Source of the DNA: Solea solea
Lineage: Eukaryota; Chordata; Actinopteri; Pleuronectiformes; Soleidae
Direction of reading: 5' to 3'
Assembly: GCF_958295425.1 (NCBI RefSeq)
Contig: NC_081154.1
Location: forward strand, 930,001-994,000
Length of the DNA stretch: 64,000 bases
Below, piece by piece: positions 24,821-36,575 of this stretch. A program made the position numbers and the translations under genes. Every line of letters begins with the position of its first letter. The stretch's first letter is position 1. The notes beneath the pieces are model-generated. The model was given only the letters and a program-made list of their open reading frames with translations. It was not told where the DNA came from and did no database searches.

Positions 24821-24904
24821 GTGAGCCAGAGGTCTGCTGTGCAGGACGATGGTGGGTCTGTACTGGTGGAAGTCAGTCTCGATCACACACACTCTCTTCT
24901 CCAT
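24821..24904 (-). CDS. possible first coding exon (28 codons), upstream of the rod exons
   Basis: An ATG in strong Kozak context (AGGATGG, with A at -3 and G at +4) opens 28 codons beginning MEKRVCVIETDFHQYRPTIV. It ends at a good donor CAC|GTAAGA in phase 0. An upstream stop is in frame, which supports this ATG as the start. A six-codon upstream ORF (MDVCEQ) ends two bases before the main ATG. The next same-strand coding exon I can support is rod exon A, whose acceptor is also phase 0, so the two could join. That link is inference. I do not recognise the protein, and it may be a chance ORF. Confidence 0.35.
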
Positions 24905-24974
24905 CCTCACTGCTCACAGACGTCCATGCTGTCTTCACCCGTGCGGGCTCTGGAGACAGAGTGAAGCATGAGTG

Positions 24975-25001
24975 TGTGTGTGCGCTGTCTTCAGGCTGTG
25001 G

Positions 25002-25032
<31 letters not shown>

Positions 25033-25262
25033 TGTGTGTTTGTGTGTATGTGTGGGAGAGAGAGAGAGAGAGAGACAGAGAGAGAGACAGAGAGAGAGTG
25101 TGTGTGTGTAACGCCTGCTACCTGACCCTGCAGATGAGCAGAGAGGGAGGTGACGAGCAAAGAGAAAACACCAACGAGCTTCAACAGGACACACACGCAC
25201 ACACACACACACATGCAAACACACACAGGCACACACACACACACACACACGCACACACACAT
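24975..25262. repeat. compound GT / GA / CA microsatellite
   Basis: (GT)n at about 25003-25051, (GA)n at 25055-25098 and (CA)n at 25191-25262, just upstream (minus strand) of the possible 24.9-kb first exon. Confidence 0.9.
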
Positions 25263-25493
25263 TCTTCTCCCCCCACCCTGAAGCCACACCAACATCTGAC
25301 AGAAGAACAACGCAATCAAATCAAAGTGCAACCCCCAACCACACACACACAAGCCTAAACCTACCCCTAAAACCAGGTCTTAATCAGTCCTTATAAGGTG
25401 TGAGTGAACGTGAGGACTAGCTTAAATTGTCCTTACTGTCACAAAATGTCCTGAGTTTTGTTTTTTTGGTCCTCACAAAGACGCGTGGACAAG

Positions 25494-25519
25494 AACACAC
25501 ACACACACACACACACACA
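25494..25519. repeat. (CA)n microsatellite
   Basis: Perfect dinucleotide run. Confidence 0.95.
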
Positions 25520-25700
25520 TTTTGATTGTGTTTCAATTTAAAAATAATTAAATATTTGATTTCCTTATGTGGTTAAAAAAAATAATTAGGGGGAAAGATT
25601 GATGAGTTTTTCTTCCCTTTTGTCATGTGTTAATTATTTCTTTCTCACTTATACAGTACATATGAAAGGTTATTCCAGTATATACCCATGTAAATGGTCT

Positions 25701-25708
25701 GTATATAT

Positions 25709-25755
<47 letters not shown>

Positions 25756-25757
25756 AA
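25701..25757. repeat. (TA)n microsatellite
   Basis: Near-perfect AT run. Confidence 0.95.
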
Positions 25758-28025
25758 TACGTGGGGTTAAGGGTCTTGCCCAAGGACACATCAATGCTAA
25801 GTTGTGTTACTACTGTAAACAAATATAAAGTAGATTCATTGTAACTTTGTACGTTTGAGAAAAGTTAAGGTTTTATGAATTTAAGTAAGTCGCTAAAGAA
25901 AGTTGAAAATTTAAGTATTTCATCTTTTGTTAGAAAATGACAGGTGTCACTATAAAGACATAGAAAGCTGATACACTAGTTTAGTAAATTTAAAGGTCAT
26001 TTTCATTTGGTGGAAATTGTAGATAAAATAATTTTACAAATTGAATTTGAAATTTTTATGTTAATGAAAATGTTTTTATGAAATGTATTATTTATTATAT
26101 TTTTGAGTAATGAGATGGCTTATCTACGTTAAGTTGAATAAACTTTGTTTGTTTCTTTTGATCGTTCATTTATTACAAACATTCTTTTTCTGTGACGGTA
26201 AAGAAACCACAAACTCCTTTCACACCTCGTTCTGTATAAAAAAGACGAGCACAAACGTCTCCACAGCATCGTTTAAAAGCCCACGTCTGACGAGCCAGAG
26301 GGCGAATCCAGTGTTTAGTTAAACCCTGAGAAATCGACGTATTCATGTGGAATCAACGAGTCTCACAAAAAGAGGATTCCTTGGACAATGAGCTGAGATT
26401 CATTTGTGCGTCTGCCTGCGTCAAAGTGTCGCTCACTGACTCCTCGTCTCCGACCATCGTCTGGCCGCGGGCGGGAGAAGGAGAAGTGATTACTTTACGA
26501 TGACAGCGGAGGATAATTTATCTCATGTGTCTCATCTTCAGGGTTTTTTTTTCTTCAGGTGAAGTTTTGGAAAATGAACGGCCTCATTTTGTCTGACACT
26601 CTCTCGCTTGTTTTGTGGAACAAGAACGTGTCAAGAATTTGAAGCTAGTCCATTAACTTCTTCGACCTTGTAATGTAACGTTAGCCGATATTGATTCCGG
26701 AATGGTTTACATTGTCTTTTAGTTGTTAACCCTGAAGAAACTCAACATACATTAAAGTGATAAAGACGTTTGAATTTCAAATTATAGAATTTAGCAAAGG
26801 CTAACGCGGAACTTTACTCGCTAACGTTACCTTACGGAAAGTCCAAGTTGCCCCAGACTGTTAGCTTACATTTTACACACGGCACGTTTAACAAGCAGTT
26901 GGTATGCAGGTGTGTCTTATAAAGTTAAACAACTTCCACTAATATTTAAGCTAGTCCACTAACTTCTTAGATTTTGTAAGGTAACGTTAGCCGTTAAAAG
27001 TTCCGATATTGATTCCCCGAAAACCCTGTAGAAATTCAACATGACCTAAAGTGAAAAAGGCGATCGAATTTCAAATGATTTGGACTTTAATTTGGACTTT
27101 TAGTTACTTTTATATTAGACTGCAAAAGTGACACTTGCTGCAAAGAGGTGAATTACGAGTAACCTCTTCCACCGCCTCAAAACGAGACAAATTAAGATCG
27201 ATCCGTCAAAAACTGTAGACAGGAGACAAGTTACAGATAAATGACACGCCGACGAAAACAGAATCTCCATAGCGGAGGCTTTAAAAAAGAAGAAGCGCCG
27301 ACACTTTTACAGGCTTCATTTCCCCAAACAAATCCAAATCGAAGCACTGATATCAATTCAACATTTCACCGAGCTGAATCACAACATACGTTATCTCAAG
27401 TCTCACATGTACATAGACAACATTATAGAGAGCAGAGAAACCCAACAGTTCACACAATGTGTAAGCACTAGTGGCATCAGTGGAGAGGAAAAACTCCTTT
27501 TAACAGAAGAAGAAGAAGAGGAAGAAATCTCTGACAGAACCAGTGGCCATCTGCCTAGACAGGTTGGGGTGAAAAGAAAAACTGCGACTCAGAAAACCAC
27601 TTCACTTCAGTCCAAAAAACTCAGGTCCTGAAAACGTTCAGCAGCACAAATTCTCCTCATATCTTTCTCTTACATTTTGCCAAGACAATTAGGGCGATGT
27701 AATCCGACACATCTGTCTCGCTGTGGGCGACACATTACATTACATGCACACACACACATTCAGGATCATCATGAGGCGTGGGGAGTAAAACACTTTGTCC
27801 CTGAAGCAGCTGGAAAATCACCAGCTTTTACGTGTTAATTGCAGTAATCCAGGTTCCTTCTATCGGAGTGTGATTACAGAACAGACACTAAATTTGTTTT
27901 CTATCACCAGAAGAAAAAGAAGTGAGTCTGTCTGAGCAGATGTGGGATCAGGTAACCGTTCCTGGAATTCCAGGAGGAGATAATGAGGAGATGGAGGCTG
28001 ATTCTGATCTGGAATCAGAGTGACA

Positions 28026-28058
28026 GAGGAGGAGGAGGAGGAGGAGGAGGAGGAGGAA
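28026..28058. repeat. (GAG)n microsatellite
   Basis: Perfect trinucleotide run. Confidence 0.95.
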
Positions 28059-29650
28059 GGTTGTGGCGTTATCTCTGCTTCTCCTGCTTCTTGCTCCGGC
28101 TTGTTTGTCTGACACAGGTTTATGGAATTTGATTAATTAAAGGTGTGAGTTGACGGGAGAATCCTGACATAAAGATTACAACTGTGGCCTCAGATACAGG
28201 ACGGTGAGTGAAGGTGTGTGTGTGTGTGTGTATCCAGTGACACTTCACACATGTTGCGGTCGAAGTTCACAGTGGTATTAAAGGGATCACACACTTCAAG
28301 TGTTAATACATCACAGTTTTGACGTCTGGAGAGAGAGAGAGAGAGAAAAACCCCCGAGAGTTTAGTGTGAAAGTGACAGTTTAGTGTTTGAATAAACAAG
28401 TTTATCCAAACCGCGAAGAAAAACAACCATCAGAGAGACAACAACTGATTTCTACCACTGTTTTACTATGAAATGACTTTTATGATACACAAAAACATTT
28501 AATATGTTAAGATAGCATAGGGAACATTCAATATGCTACATTAGCATATGAAGCAATGCAAAAATGTGGCAAAATACTATATGATATGAAAAAGATTTAT
28601 GCATTTAATACGATATTGATGATATTATATGACGAAATATGAATGTTTTTTTAATTGCGATACAATTTGAAAATTTGTCAGGTTACGATATGATACAATA
28701 CGATGTGACAAATAAGATGCCATATATGCTAATGATGCTATTGCTAGTTTCTTCCACTTGTAATGACCCTAGCTTTAAACCTCCAGTATATTACTTCTGT
28801 CATCAAAACATTGCTAATATTGCTACGCTATTCCAGACTCCGCCCCAAAATATACTTCAGAGAACCGGGGCTCATACCTTAATCTAAAGTTCACTGTTGT
28901 CACCTCGCTTTCCTAGTTTAGCTTAAAATGCAACACTCTGTGTCTCCACAGACACAGGAACAAAACTAAAGCTATACTAAGAGAAACACAGAGAGAAAGA
29001 GGTCATGTGACGATGTTTTGAATATAACTTTGACATTTTGTTTATGTTTAAATGTTACATACTAAAGCTTTAATCCACACACTGTGAGGTCACAGTGTTC
29101 AAACAGTGTCAAAGTCACGCATATGAGCCGCAACGAGGAAATGCATTCTGTGAAATGAGGCGAGAAATATTCGTGGCGTGTTATCTTCAACCCGAGAAAT
29201 ATCTGAAATGTACCCATGATGCATTACACTCGCCGTCATGAGCTGACTTTACACTTTTGTCACTGAGAGTTTTTCAAACCCCGCAGAGACAACAGCAGCG
29301 GTGGCAGGAGGAGGAGGAGCTCCACACCCGCTGCACTGAACCATGGGTAATAAATCAGACGGCATGTGTTATCCCACACGTCTTCTTCCTCCTGCTTCAT
29401 GTCCAACTGTCGACGTAAATCATGTGCAAGGAAACACGGACGTGTGGAAACAGATGGAAGAAATCATAAAATGACAAATGAAAAACATCTATGAATTTTA
29501 TCAGATTTTTATCAATATTTAATCAGTTAAGTGACAAAATTGTAAATTTTTTGTCAATACTTGTTCAATTTAACTGTAGAAGTGGTGGTTTTATCAATAT
29601 TTCCTGCATCTTAAATGTGAATGTGGGGTATGTATACAGAAGTAATATGT

Positions 29651-29665
29651 CGCCCTCTAGTGGCC
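29651..29665 (-). promoter_or_regulatory. CTCF-like motif
   Basis: cgccctctagtggcc is the reverse of the CTCF core (ggccactagagggcg), a near-perfect match in the rod-gene to pts interval. Confidence 0.4.
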
Positions 29666-29894
29666 AAACACATGTACTACTAAAACTGATCACATCCATT
29701 TATAATTTGAATGTTTTTCTGCCTCTAAAATTTAGAAAAAATAATATTAAGTTCAATATAACACTTAATCTTATGCCGGGAATCTGAGTGTGAGCACTTT
29801 CTGAGATTAAATTAGAGACTTAATCTTTATCACTTTAAAATGTGGTCATTTTAGACTATAGACGGCAATGGAGGAGGATAAATGACATAATATT

Positions 29895-29990
29895 TTTTTT
29901 ATTTAACCTTTATTTATCCAGATAAAAGACCCATTGAGATGAAGATCTCTTTCACAAGGGTGACCTGGCCAAGAAAGGCAGCAGCACACA
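29895..29990 (-). repeat. teleost interspersed repeat fragment
   Basis: tttatttaacctttatttatc, cattgagatgaagatctctt and caagggtgacctggccaag are hallmarks of a repeat very common in fish genomes. I do not name its family. Confidence 0.45.
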
Positions 29991-30464
29991 TCATAGTAAT
30001 AATAAATAAAAGAAAGATTTTGTGTATTTGTGTAAAACTGTGTACGGATGTGACAATTAACCACACATCCAATAACTGATATAAACACATTGCATCATGG
30101 GAATTGTAGGATTGAGTGTTTCCAGAGCTCGAACATGAACATCTTCTGAACTTAAATACAATAAAAAATAAAACTACTGAAGTGCCCTTTAATGTGTTGA
30201 AATGAGGGAGGAGTCATAATGTGGGAGGAGCCATGACATAAAAACTCAAACACAGAATCAGTGATTTAAAATTGTACATTTTATTTTATAAGAAAATGTA
30301 TGTTTCCATTCAAAATCAACAGTCCTTCAAAGTTTAATACAACAAACTGTGGTGTGCACTTTTCTACCACTAGGTGTCAGTGTTAGCTGCAGTCAGTGTT
30401 ATTACACTGGGAAAATTAAAAAAGGTTGACAATTGTTTCAAAGAAAAATACACAATATTCACAT

Positions 30465-30470
30465 TTTATT
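30465..30470 (-). promoter_or_regulatory. candidate pts polyadenylation signal
   Basis: AATAAA on the gene strand about 620 nt beyond the pts stop codon. It is the nearest clear hexamer I found, and another lies near 30280. No transcript evidence. Confidence 0.3.
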
Positions 30471-31090
30471 CCATTCAAGCTTAATTTAACAAGCTATGTA
30501 AAGATATATATATATATATTTCAAATAACTTTAATTTAAATTAAAAATATAAGTATTTTTGCTGTTTTGTCAACCATTTTACACTTTTTCAGGGAACACT
30601 GTGCGATGAAATACTCCACTGGTAAAACAACAACAAAATAAGTGATTGTCCATTTCTGAAACGCAGCTTCATGATCATAAACAAAACTTATTTACAAAAA
30701 CACAAACAATCTGATGGATTAACATGTAATAAATCTATAATCTGTACGTCATTAAATGTGTTTAAAGACGTTAAAATTATTTATGATTTAAAGTAAAAAT
30801 AAACTGCTCTTTACCAACATAAGCAGAGCTTGAACAACGTAAAATCCTTGACCCAAGTGACACAAACTTACAAAACAAGGCAGCAGAAGACCAGCAGTTT
30901 TCTATATGGGGTTTGGTGCGGGAGGGAGAGAGTTTTACAAACTTCAATTTCCAATTACAAAAGGCTGTTTAACAGTGAGATAAGGTGTCTTTGGAAAAGC
31001 AGCTTGTTCTTTCCTTGTGTCAGTACCGACACAGGCAGCCCATGTTTGAAACCACACTTCAAAACCCGCTTAAAAGAAAACACTCGTCGT

Positions 31091-31214
31091 CTACTCTCCT
31101 CGATAAGTGACGATGTTCTTGTCCGTCTCGTAAATCTTTATTTCATAGAGGGCGTCTGGCGGCAGGACCTTCACCATGTTGTCCCAGATGTAAACAGCCA
31201 AGTTCTCGGTGGTG
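31091..31214 (-). CDS. pts: pts exon 6 with stop codon
   Basis: 124 nt, acceptor GTCCGTCAG, ending in TAG. It encodes [13 protein letters not shown] and the conserved [13 protein letters not shown] tail. Confidence 0.97.
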
Positions 31215-33556
31215 CTGACGGACAAAGAACAAAATAAATAAACAGACAAACAAACACACACACACACGTAAACAATCTGTGGAAGCTACTGTATGAAGTA
31301 GATACAGGAGATATTTACCTGACGACAGTGGCAAAGTACGGGACGTCCTTATCCAGGTTTTTATGATCCAGTGGAGTCATGATGACGTCCTGCAGGACAG
31401 GATCATTTCAGGATAATACTTGAAATGACCGTTGTTTGACTACAGATTTCAGGATTTTGATTTTGTATTAAATCTGTGAGAATTGTTCAGGTAGGAACCA
31501 TTCTGTGTTTGACAGGACGCTTTTAGTTGGTGCGTTGTTTTACTACTGGCGGTTGGAGAGACAGTTTCATGCTCAGTTTAAGGGAAACTCAATAAATAAA
31601 ATGTTGTATGGTGACAAAAGCAGCTAAACGTCTTCCTCCCTGTCCCTGCACCAAAGTCACTAGAGAAAATCAGCGATTTTAGCTCAAATGAGAAAAGGGC
31701 GTCACTGTTCATTCACCGCCTCGTTTGGCAAGTTTGTGACACTGAGGTAAATCCGAACTAAGCATTTTAAACTTGCAAAGTCACAAAATAACATTTGAAC
31801 AGAGAAATTAAGGCAGTAGTGGATCAGCAACTCTGGAGAGCTGTGATGTAAAATCGGCGATTTTCTCCATGGACTTTGGTGTGGAGGTGTTGGTGGTTCA
31901 TAAAAGTGACACAAACTCAAATTTCCCGTCAGAAAACTGCAAAACTGGAGTACAAGAGTGATGGAAATGCATATTTCAAATCCCACACTTAAAGGAAAAT
32001 GATTTAAAACACTGAATAGAAATTCTTGTTTTAGACTTTTGGGTGAAATCCCAGTAAAGAGAAGTTCTCACCTCAATGTGTCTCTTCAGGTCCGTCAGGT
32101 TCATGACCATCCCAGTGACACGGTCAATCTGGAGACACAACACGGAAGTCAAGGTGAGCGCAGGGTTCTCACACCTTGGTTGATATCAAATTCAAGGATT
32201 TTTCCAGGACTTATTCCCTTCAAATTCAAGGACTAGAATGTGCTGACACAGCTTAAAACCCTTTAATACCGAGCGTGTCGCAGACGACACGTTTGAATTA
32301 CCGTATTAATGCGACAGTTTGTGCTATCGGAAAAAAAAAAGCTGAGAACTTCCACGTCAATGCCAATGTGTGGTTATTATGGTTATTTGCAGGAAGCCGG
32401 CAAATCAGGCGTCTTTGTCACCAGAGAGACGAGAGAGTTCGGATTTGGAGACAAAAAATTATGTTTTATGTTGTTTTTTTTTTAAATTTTAAATTTAACT
32501 GCAGTGTTTTTCTTCATTTTAATGGTTAATACACTACTTTAACAGGCAGTAAATTGTGAATTACTGCCACACGTTGAAACTTATTCTGGAAAAATGGGGC
32601 AAGAGTTACAGGATCATTTTCAAGTATTATCTTGTGTGTGTGTGTGGGATTAGTAATGTGCAAAAGAAACCTTTATTTATTAGTCACTTTATTAACACTG
32701 AAGCAACAAGATCAGATGTTCTTTTAATCCCCAGCTCCGCCCCCGAGGGGAAATTCAAAATTGACACAAAGGCTACTGATGCAACGAGCATAAGCGGAAC
32801 CAGGAAAACCAATGTTACTTTTAAAAAGCAAACTCTCTATGCTAAATTTAGCCGAAAACACAGCAACGAATCACATGTGATTCAGAAAAGTGTACATTGA
32901 GCAAAGCTAATGTTTCGTGAAGTGCAAATCAAACAACAACATTAAGTGAAAACAATTTCTGACAGATACTCACTTTTCCACGCACCATCACCTCTACTGT
33001 GGATAGAAACAAGAGAGATGAATGGAAAACATTGAAAGTTCACACTTTAATGTATAGCTCGTGTATAACTTGTGTGTGCGTGAAACTGTACGACAAACCT
33101 TTGTAGTTGTGTCCGTGACCGTGAGGATTGTTACATTTCCCAAAGACTTCTTTATTTTCTTCATCACTCAGCAAAGCACTGAAAACAGATGAACAAGAAA
33201 CGTGAACGTGCCACTTTATAACCCTAAAAGGATTTAGTACATGTAATCTAACGTTGATACACACTCAACTTACATTTTTGAATGTATAGCCCTACAAAAA
33301 CTGCTCCTGTACCTATTAATCCTGGCTCTAATTATCTTCCATACTTTTCTTACACCTGGCCCTAATAACCTTCCGTACATAACTTTGTTGTGTAAGGTCA
33401 TTAGTTTTAATTCGGCAACAACATTAAATTTAACTTGACTTGAAAGTTCCCTAAAAAAAAAATACGTATGACTGCTGACTGAGTTAGCACTATAGCATTA
33501 GCCTCACATGAGCATTAGCGGATTATGTTTACTTTACCAAATTAAAGCAGGTACAC

Positions 33557-33588
<32 letters not shown>

Positions 33589-34367
33589 CAATCATTACAG
33601 AGTCATCCAAAGCTATCCATGTATGTGGTCTGGTTTCTACTTTAGCTGCTTGTTTCCTTACTATGGCTCTAATAACCCTCCATACTAAGTTTCCTGGCAC
33701 TAACAATCTTCCAGACGTTAGCAGAAAATGGCCCTTATAATCTTGTAAACCTGTCTTCATCGTCTGGCAGTGATTACATCCCAGTGTAACTATCGTTTCC
33801 AACTACCTGACCGTTAAATATGAACCACTGAATAATACAAAGCATTTCATATTTTTTATATTATTGACGGTGGTGTCCAACATGGCGGACGCGGTGGCGT
33901 TAACGTATCACAACAACGTACGAAAGAGTTTAGATTAATGATTAAAATGTCAGTTTAAACGCGTGTTTCGCATAAAACATACATTAGTAAGCAGAGGAGG
34001 TTGTTGGTGAATCTACGTCACTCTGTGGACAGCAGAGAGGTTAGCGGACCGACTCTCGTGCTGACAGCGCGAGTCCCTGTTGTAAATGTCAACACATTTA
34101 ATTTATTTTCACTTTCGTACGAAAACCGCTGCAGCCAATTGGAAAAAACAAAGTCAACCGAACAAGTGTATAGCAGTGCTTTCATTCGGCACACAGCGAA
34201 GTGAATAATTCAACCGGCTATTACAAAGAATAACGGCTACTCCACTGCTAATGACGCCGCTCAGTGTTTCCCCACCTGTGGAGCCGGTGACAGGCGCTGA
34301 AGCTCTGGACGCGGGTGATGTATCCGACACGATCCGCGGAGGAGTCGCTCTTAGCGGATTCAGCCAT
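31091..34367 (-). CDS. pts: 6-pyruvoyltetrahydropterin synthase, complete
   Basis: Six exons: 34276-34367, 33099-33178, 32974-32996, 32072-32128, 31319-31389 and 31091-31214. Together they make 447 nt, or 148 residues (human PTS has 145). All junctions are GT-AG and phases fit. The enzyme converts 7,8-dihydroneopterin triphosphate to 6-pyruvoyl-tetrahydropterin, the second step of tetrahydrobiopterin synthesis, as a cytosolic homohexamer. Visible family features are zinc-binding His27 (SACHRL), His52 and His54 ([10 protein letters not shown]), catalytic Cys46 (FGKCNN), the Asp92-His93 pair (PLDHKNLD) and the C-terminal [12 protein letters not shown]. The start is the first ATG (ACCATGG context) and gives a slightly longer, Ser-rich N-terminus than human. 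An inverted-repeat element sits in intron 4. No lesion is seen. Confidence 0.97.
31319..31389 (-). CDS. pts: pts exon 5
   Basis: 71 nt, encoding [20 protein letters not shown] and the start of the TVVS segment. It holds the catalytic Asp-His pair. Donor CAG|GTAAAT. Confidence 0.97.
31644..31886. mobile_element. MITE family X, copy 1 (pts intron 4)
   Basis: Terminal inverted repeats of about 38 bp: ccctgcaccaaagtc...agagaaaatcagcgatttta at the left and taaaatcggcgattttctcc plus atggactttggtgtgg at the right. It is noncoding, about 240 bp. Confidence 0.75.
32072..32128 (-). CDS. pts: pts exon 4
   Basis: 57 nt, 19 codons in phase 0-0, encoding [19 protein letters not shown]. Donor GAG|GTGAGA. 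Confidence 0.97.
32974..32996 (-). CDS. pts: pts exon 3 (23-nt microexon)
   Basis: Only 23 nt (EVMVRGK plus a split Val codon) between TATCCACAG and GTGAGT. The phases and the protein alignment across [18 protein letters not shown] confirm it despite its size. Confidence 0.95.
33099..33178 (-). CDS. pts: pts exon 2
   Basis: 80 nt, acceptor TGTTTTCAG, donor AAAG|GTTTGT. It encodes [15 protein letters not shown] and the HGHGHNYK zinc motif. Confidence 0.97.
33552..33583. repeat. (CA)n microsatellite in pts intron 1
   Basis: Dinucleotide run. Confidence 0.95.
34276..34367 (-). CDS. pts: pts exon 1
   Basis: Thirty codons plus 2 nt, donor CACAG|GTGGGG. It carries the start codon and the first zinc ligand ([10 protein letters not shown]). 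Confidence 0.95.
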
Positions 34368-34475
34368 GGTCAACACCGGGGGAGGGGATGGGGAGCAGCA
34401 GCAGTAGTAGCAGCAGCAACAGAGAGGGGGGGGATAATAAAGACAAGCTGCTGAAGCTAAAGATCCAGCCCCTGG

Positions 34476-34500
34476 TGACTCACGTCACAGCGTGATTGGC
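34476..34500 (-). promoter_or_regulatory. pts promoter elements: AP-1/CRE-like site and CCAAT box
   Basis: About 110-135 bp upstream of the pts start codon lie an overlapping TGACTCA and TCACGTCA (CRE-like TGACGTGA on the gene strand) and an inverted CCAAT (ATTGG). No TATA box is evident, as is usual for a housekeeping promoter. Assignment is by motif and position only. Confidence 0.5.
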
Positions 34501-34953
34501 TTGAATAAAGGGCGTCAATACAACTCACATGTCCCCATGCGTACCAACAATCCCCCCTGGCCCCCCCAGAACAACTGCCCACAGTCCAGAGGGAAGGAGA
34601 GGGTTTTACAGCTTAAATGAATTATTCACACCTATTTAAACAAATAAAGGTCATTTACTTCGACATCACACTGAGGCATCATGTGATTCATGAAAAGAGC
34701 ATTTGATGACAGTGTATAAAAAGTATGAGGGTTTGTGTACACTAATAGTTTGTGTTTTACAAATATATTTACATATATATATCAATTACTCGACTTAAAT
34801 ACAGCAATAAATGATGGTCTAATTTAGATTCAGTTCGATAAAACAACTACATACAGTAAAACTCTTAAGCCTAAGCCAAAGCATTCATTGTAAAAAGAAA
34901 TTTCATCCTACAGTAGTGGCGCGTCAGACTGCCTTAAGTAATTACTGCAACGT

Positions 34954-34968
34954 CCAGCAGAGGGCACT
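34954..34968 (+). promoter_or_regulatory. CTCF-like motif
   Basis: ccagcagagggcact matches the CTCF core consensus closely. It lies between pts and glp2r, where an insulator would be plausible. Confidence 0.4.
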
Positions 34969-35300
34969 CTGAGTGCGGCCGGGTCTTTTGACACCACGTT
35001 CGTGTTGAGAATTCGGAAAAAAATCAAGCGTACTTCAAGCTATAGCCATTGTTATTCCATAATTCTAAAGAAATACCGACTTCCGACTACAACTGGAACA
35101 CACCGTTAGATCATTTTGAAAGATCTAATTGTGTTAGATAATTTAGATACATTTTCCATTAAGATAAATGTCTAATTTAACGTAAAATTTGATGTCACAT
35201 AATATCTGTTCAAACCTGATTTCAGCAGATGTTCTGTCGGCTCCCACTAGAGGCAGCAGAAGAAGAAAAGCGCCCCCGACAATTAAACTGTTTATTAGTG

Positions 35301-35331
35301 CATATATACATACATACATACATACATACAT
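35301..35331. repeat. (CATA)n microsatellite
   Basis: Tetranucleotide run. Confidence 0.9.
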
Positions 35332-36575
35332 CGTTTGGTGAGACTACGAGTACAAATCATGATATACAGTACTATACAACTGTACAACAACATTCTTATA
35401 CACGTGTAGAGCTTCGTAGTAGGAAATAGAAAACATGTAAAGCCGTAAAACTTGCTGCACAATGAGTCTCGCTATTCACATTCAGACAACAAATACATTG
35501 TATTTATACGTTTACGTTTCAATCCAGATGTGTCATATGGATATTTATAACTGGCCTGTGACAGGAGGATGTTTTTCACCTGTCACGGTAAATCAAACAC
35601 AACGTTTGTATAGTTGAGGATTATTGTGACGTGTTTATATGACGCCGTGACTGCAGAGTACGCAACAGATATTTGATCTTTTTTTTTTTAGCTTCTGTAG
35701 GTTATGAGTTTGGATGGCAGCGACAAATGTATATGTATGTAAATGTTTCATATCATACATAAAAGTAATGTATGCTCAGATCTCCACTCTCAGTCGCTTG
35801 ACATGTCAAATATCATGAAGTGTGCAAGCCTCTGTGAGTAATTCTGAATCAATTGGTCCATCGAGGAACCAGAGAATCTACAAGTGTGAATTCAACTTTA
35901 ACCTTTTAGAGACGGGAGTTCACTGTACACTTTCATAAGTAACGATAAACTGACCAAGCTAAAAAGCCTCCAGTTACTTTACAGTTATTTTAGCCCTCAG
36001 CTTGCCTGATTAAACATGTCTGTGTGTCCACATTGGTTATCTGTGGTCCATGGCACATGAATATCTGTAACTGCCCAATGTTCTCAGTGGTGCATCATGT
36101 GACCACATGGACTGTGACTCTTATCGCGCTAGCTCCTTGTAGCTCCTTGTAGCAGAACACTTTCCTGTGCAGTTAGCGGCAAGCTCTTGTTTTGGTCAAA
36201 GGAGACCACGAAGAAGACGGTAACCATGGACACTTGAGGTGGCGGTCAGTGTCCACACATGTACAAGCCATCGCTCAGAGAATATAAGGACATATAAATG
36301 AGGACAAAGACCTTTGAAGATCACCCTCAAGTACACAACGCGAATGGAACCGTGGCCATGTACATGCATGCAGACATGTGTAACCCAGATCTAAAACCTG
36401 CAGTGTCTAACAGATTCTTGAATCTTGGGCCTGGAGAACTTGGAGGTCCTATTTGTGAAGGTCTTCAGTCACTTTGAGGCAGTTTGATTGTTGATCTATA
36501 TGCAGTTACCATGTGGGTGATCCAGGTTTTGTATGAATATGATTCTTATCTCAGTACCTGGAGGGTAACCAGTGA

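Larger units (their letters stand above)
24905..31090. other. intergenic region between the rod gene and pts
   Basis: Holds large microsatellites (24975-25262, 25494-25519, 25701-25757), a (GAG)n run at 28026-28058, repeat fragments at 27470-27600 and 29895-29990 that resemble common fish interspersed repeats, and AT-rich DNA. No coding exon can be supported. Confidence 0.6.
34368..36575. other. intergenic region between pts (5' side) and glp2r (3' side)
   Basis: About 2.2 kb. It contains the pts promoter, a CTCF-like site at 34954, a (CATA)n run at 35301-35331 and probably the glp2r 3'UTR. A candidate polyadenylation hexamer for glp2r (AATAAA on the minus strand) is at 35291-35296. No coding exon is seen. 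Confidence 0.6.

Noticed and set aside
24692..24964. Lys/Glu-rich plus-strand ORF (MGKKKREKKEEK)
   Set aside because: It is the reverse of a pyrimidine-rich intron start plus the minus-strand candidate exon; low-complexity composition only.
24873..25358. ORFs of 98-159 codons rich in Cys-Val or His-Thr
   Set aside because: They are GT/CA and GA microsatellite translations.
27241..27631. Two plus-strand ORFs of 74-76 codons
   Set aside because: They overlap a sequence (gagaggaaaaactccttttaa and following) that I associate with a common fish interspersed repeat.
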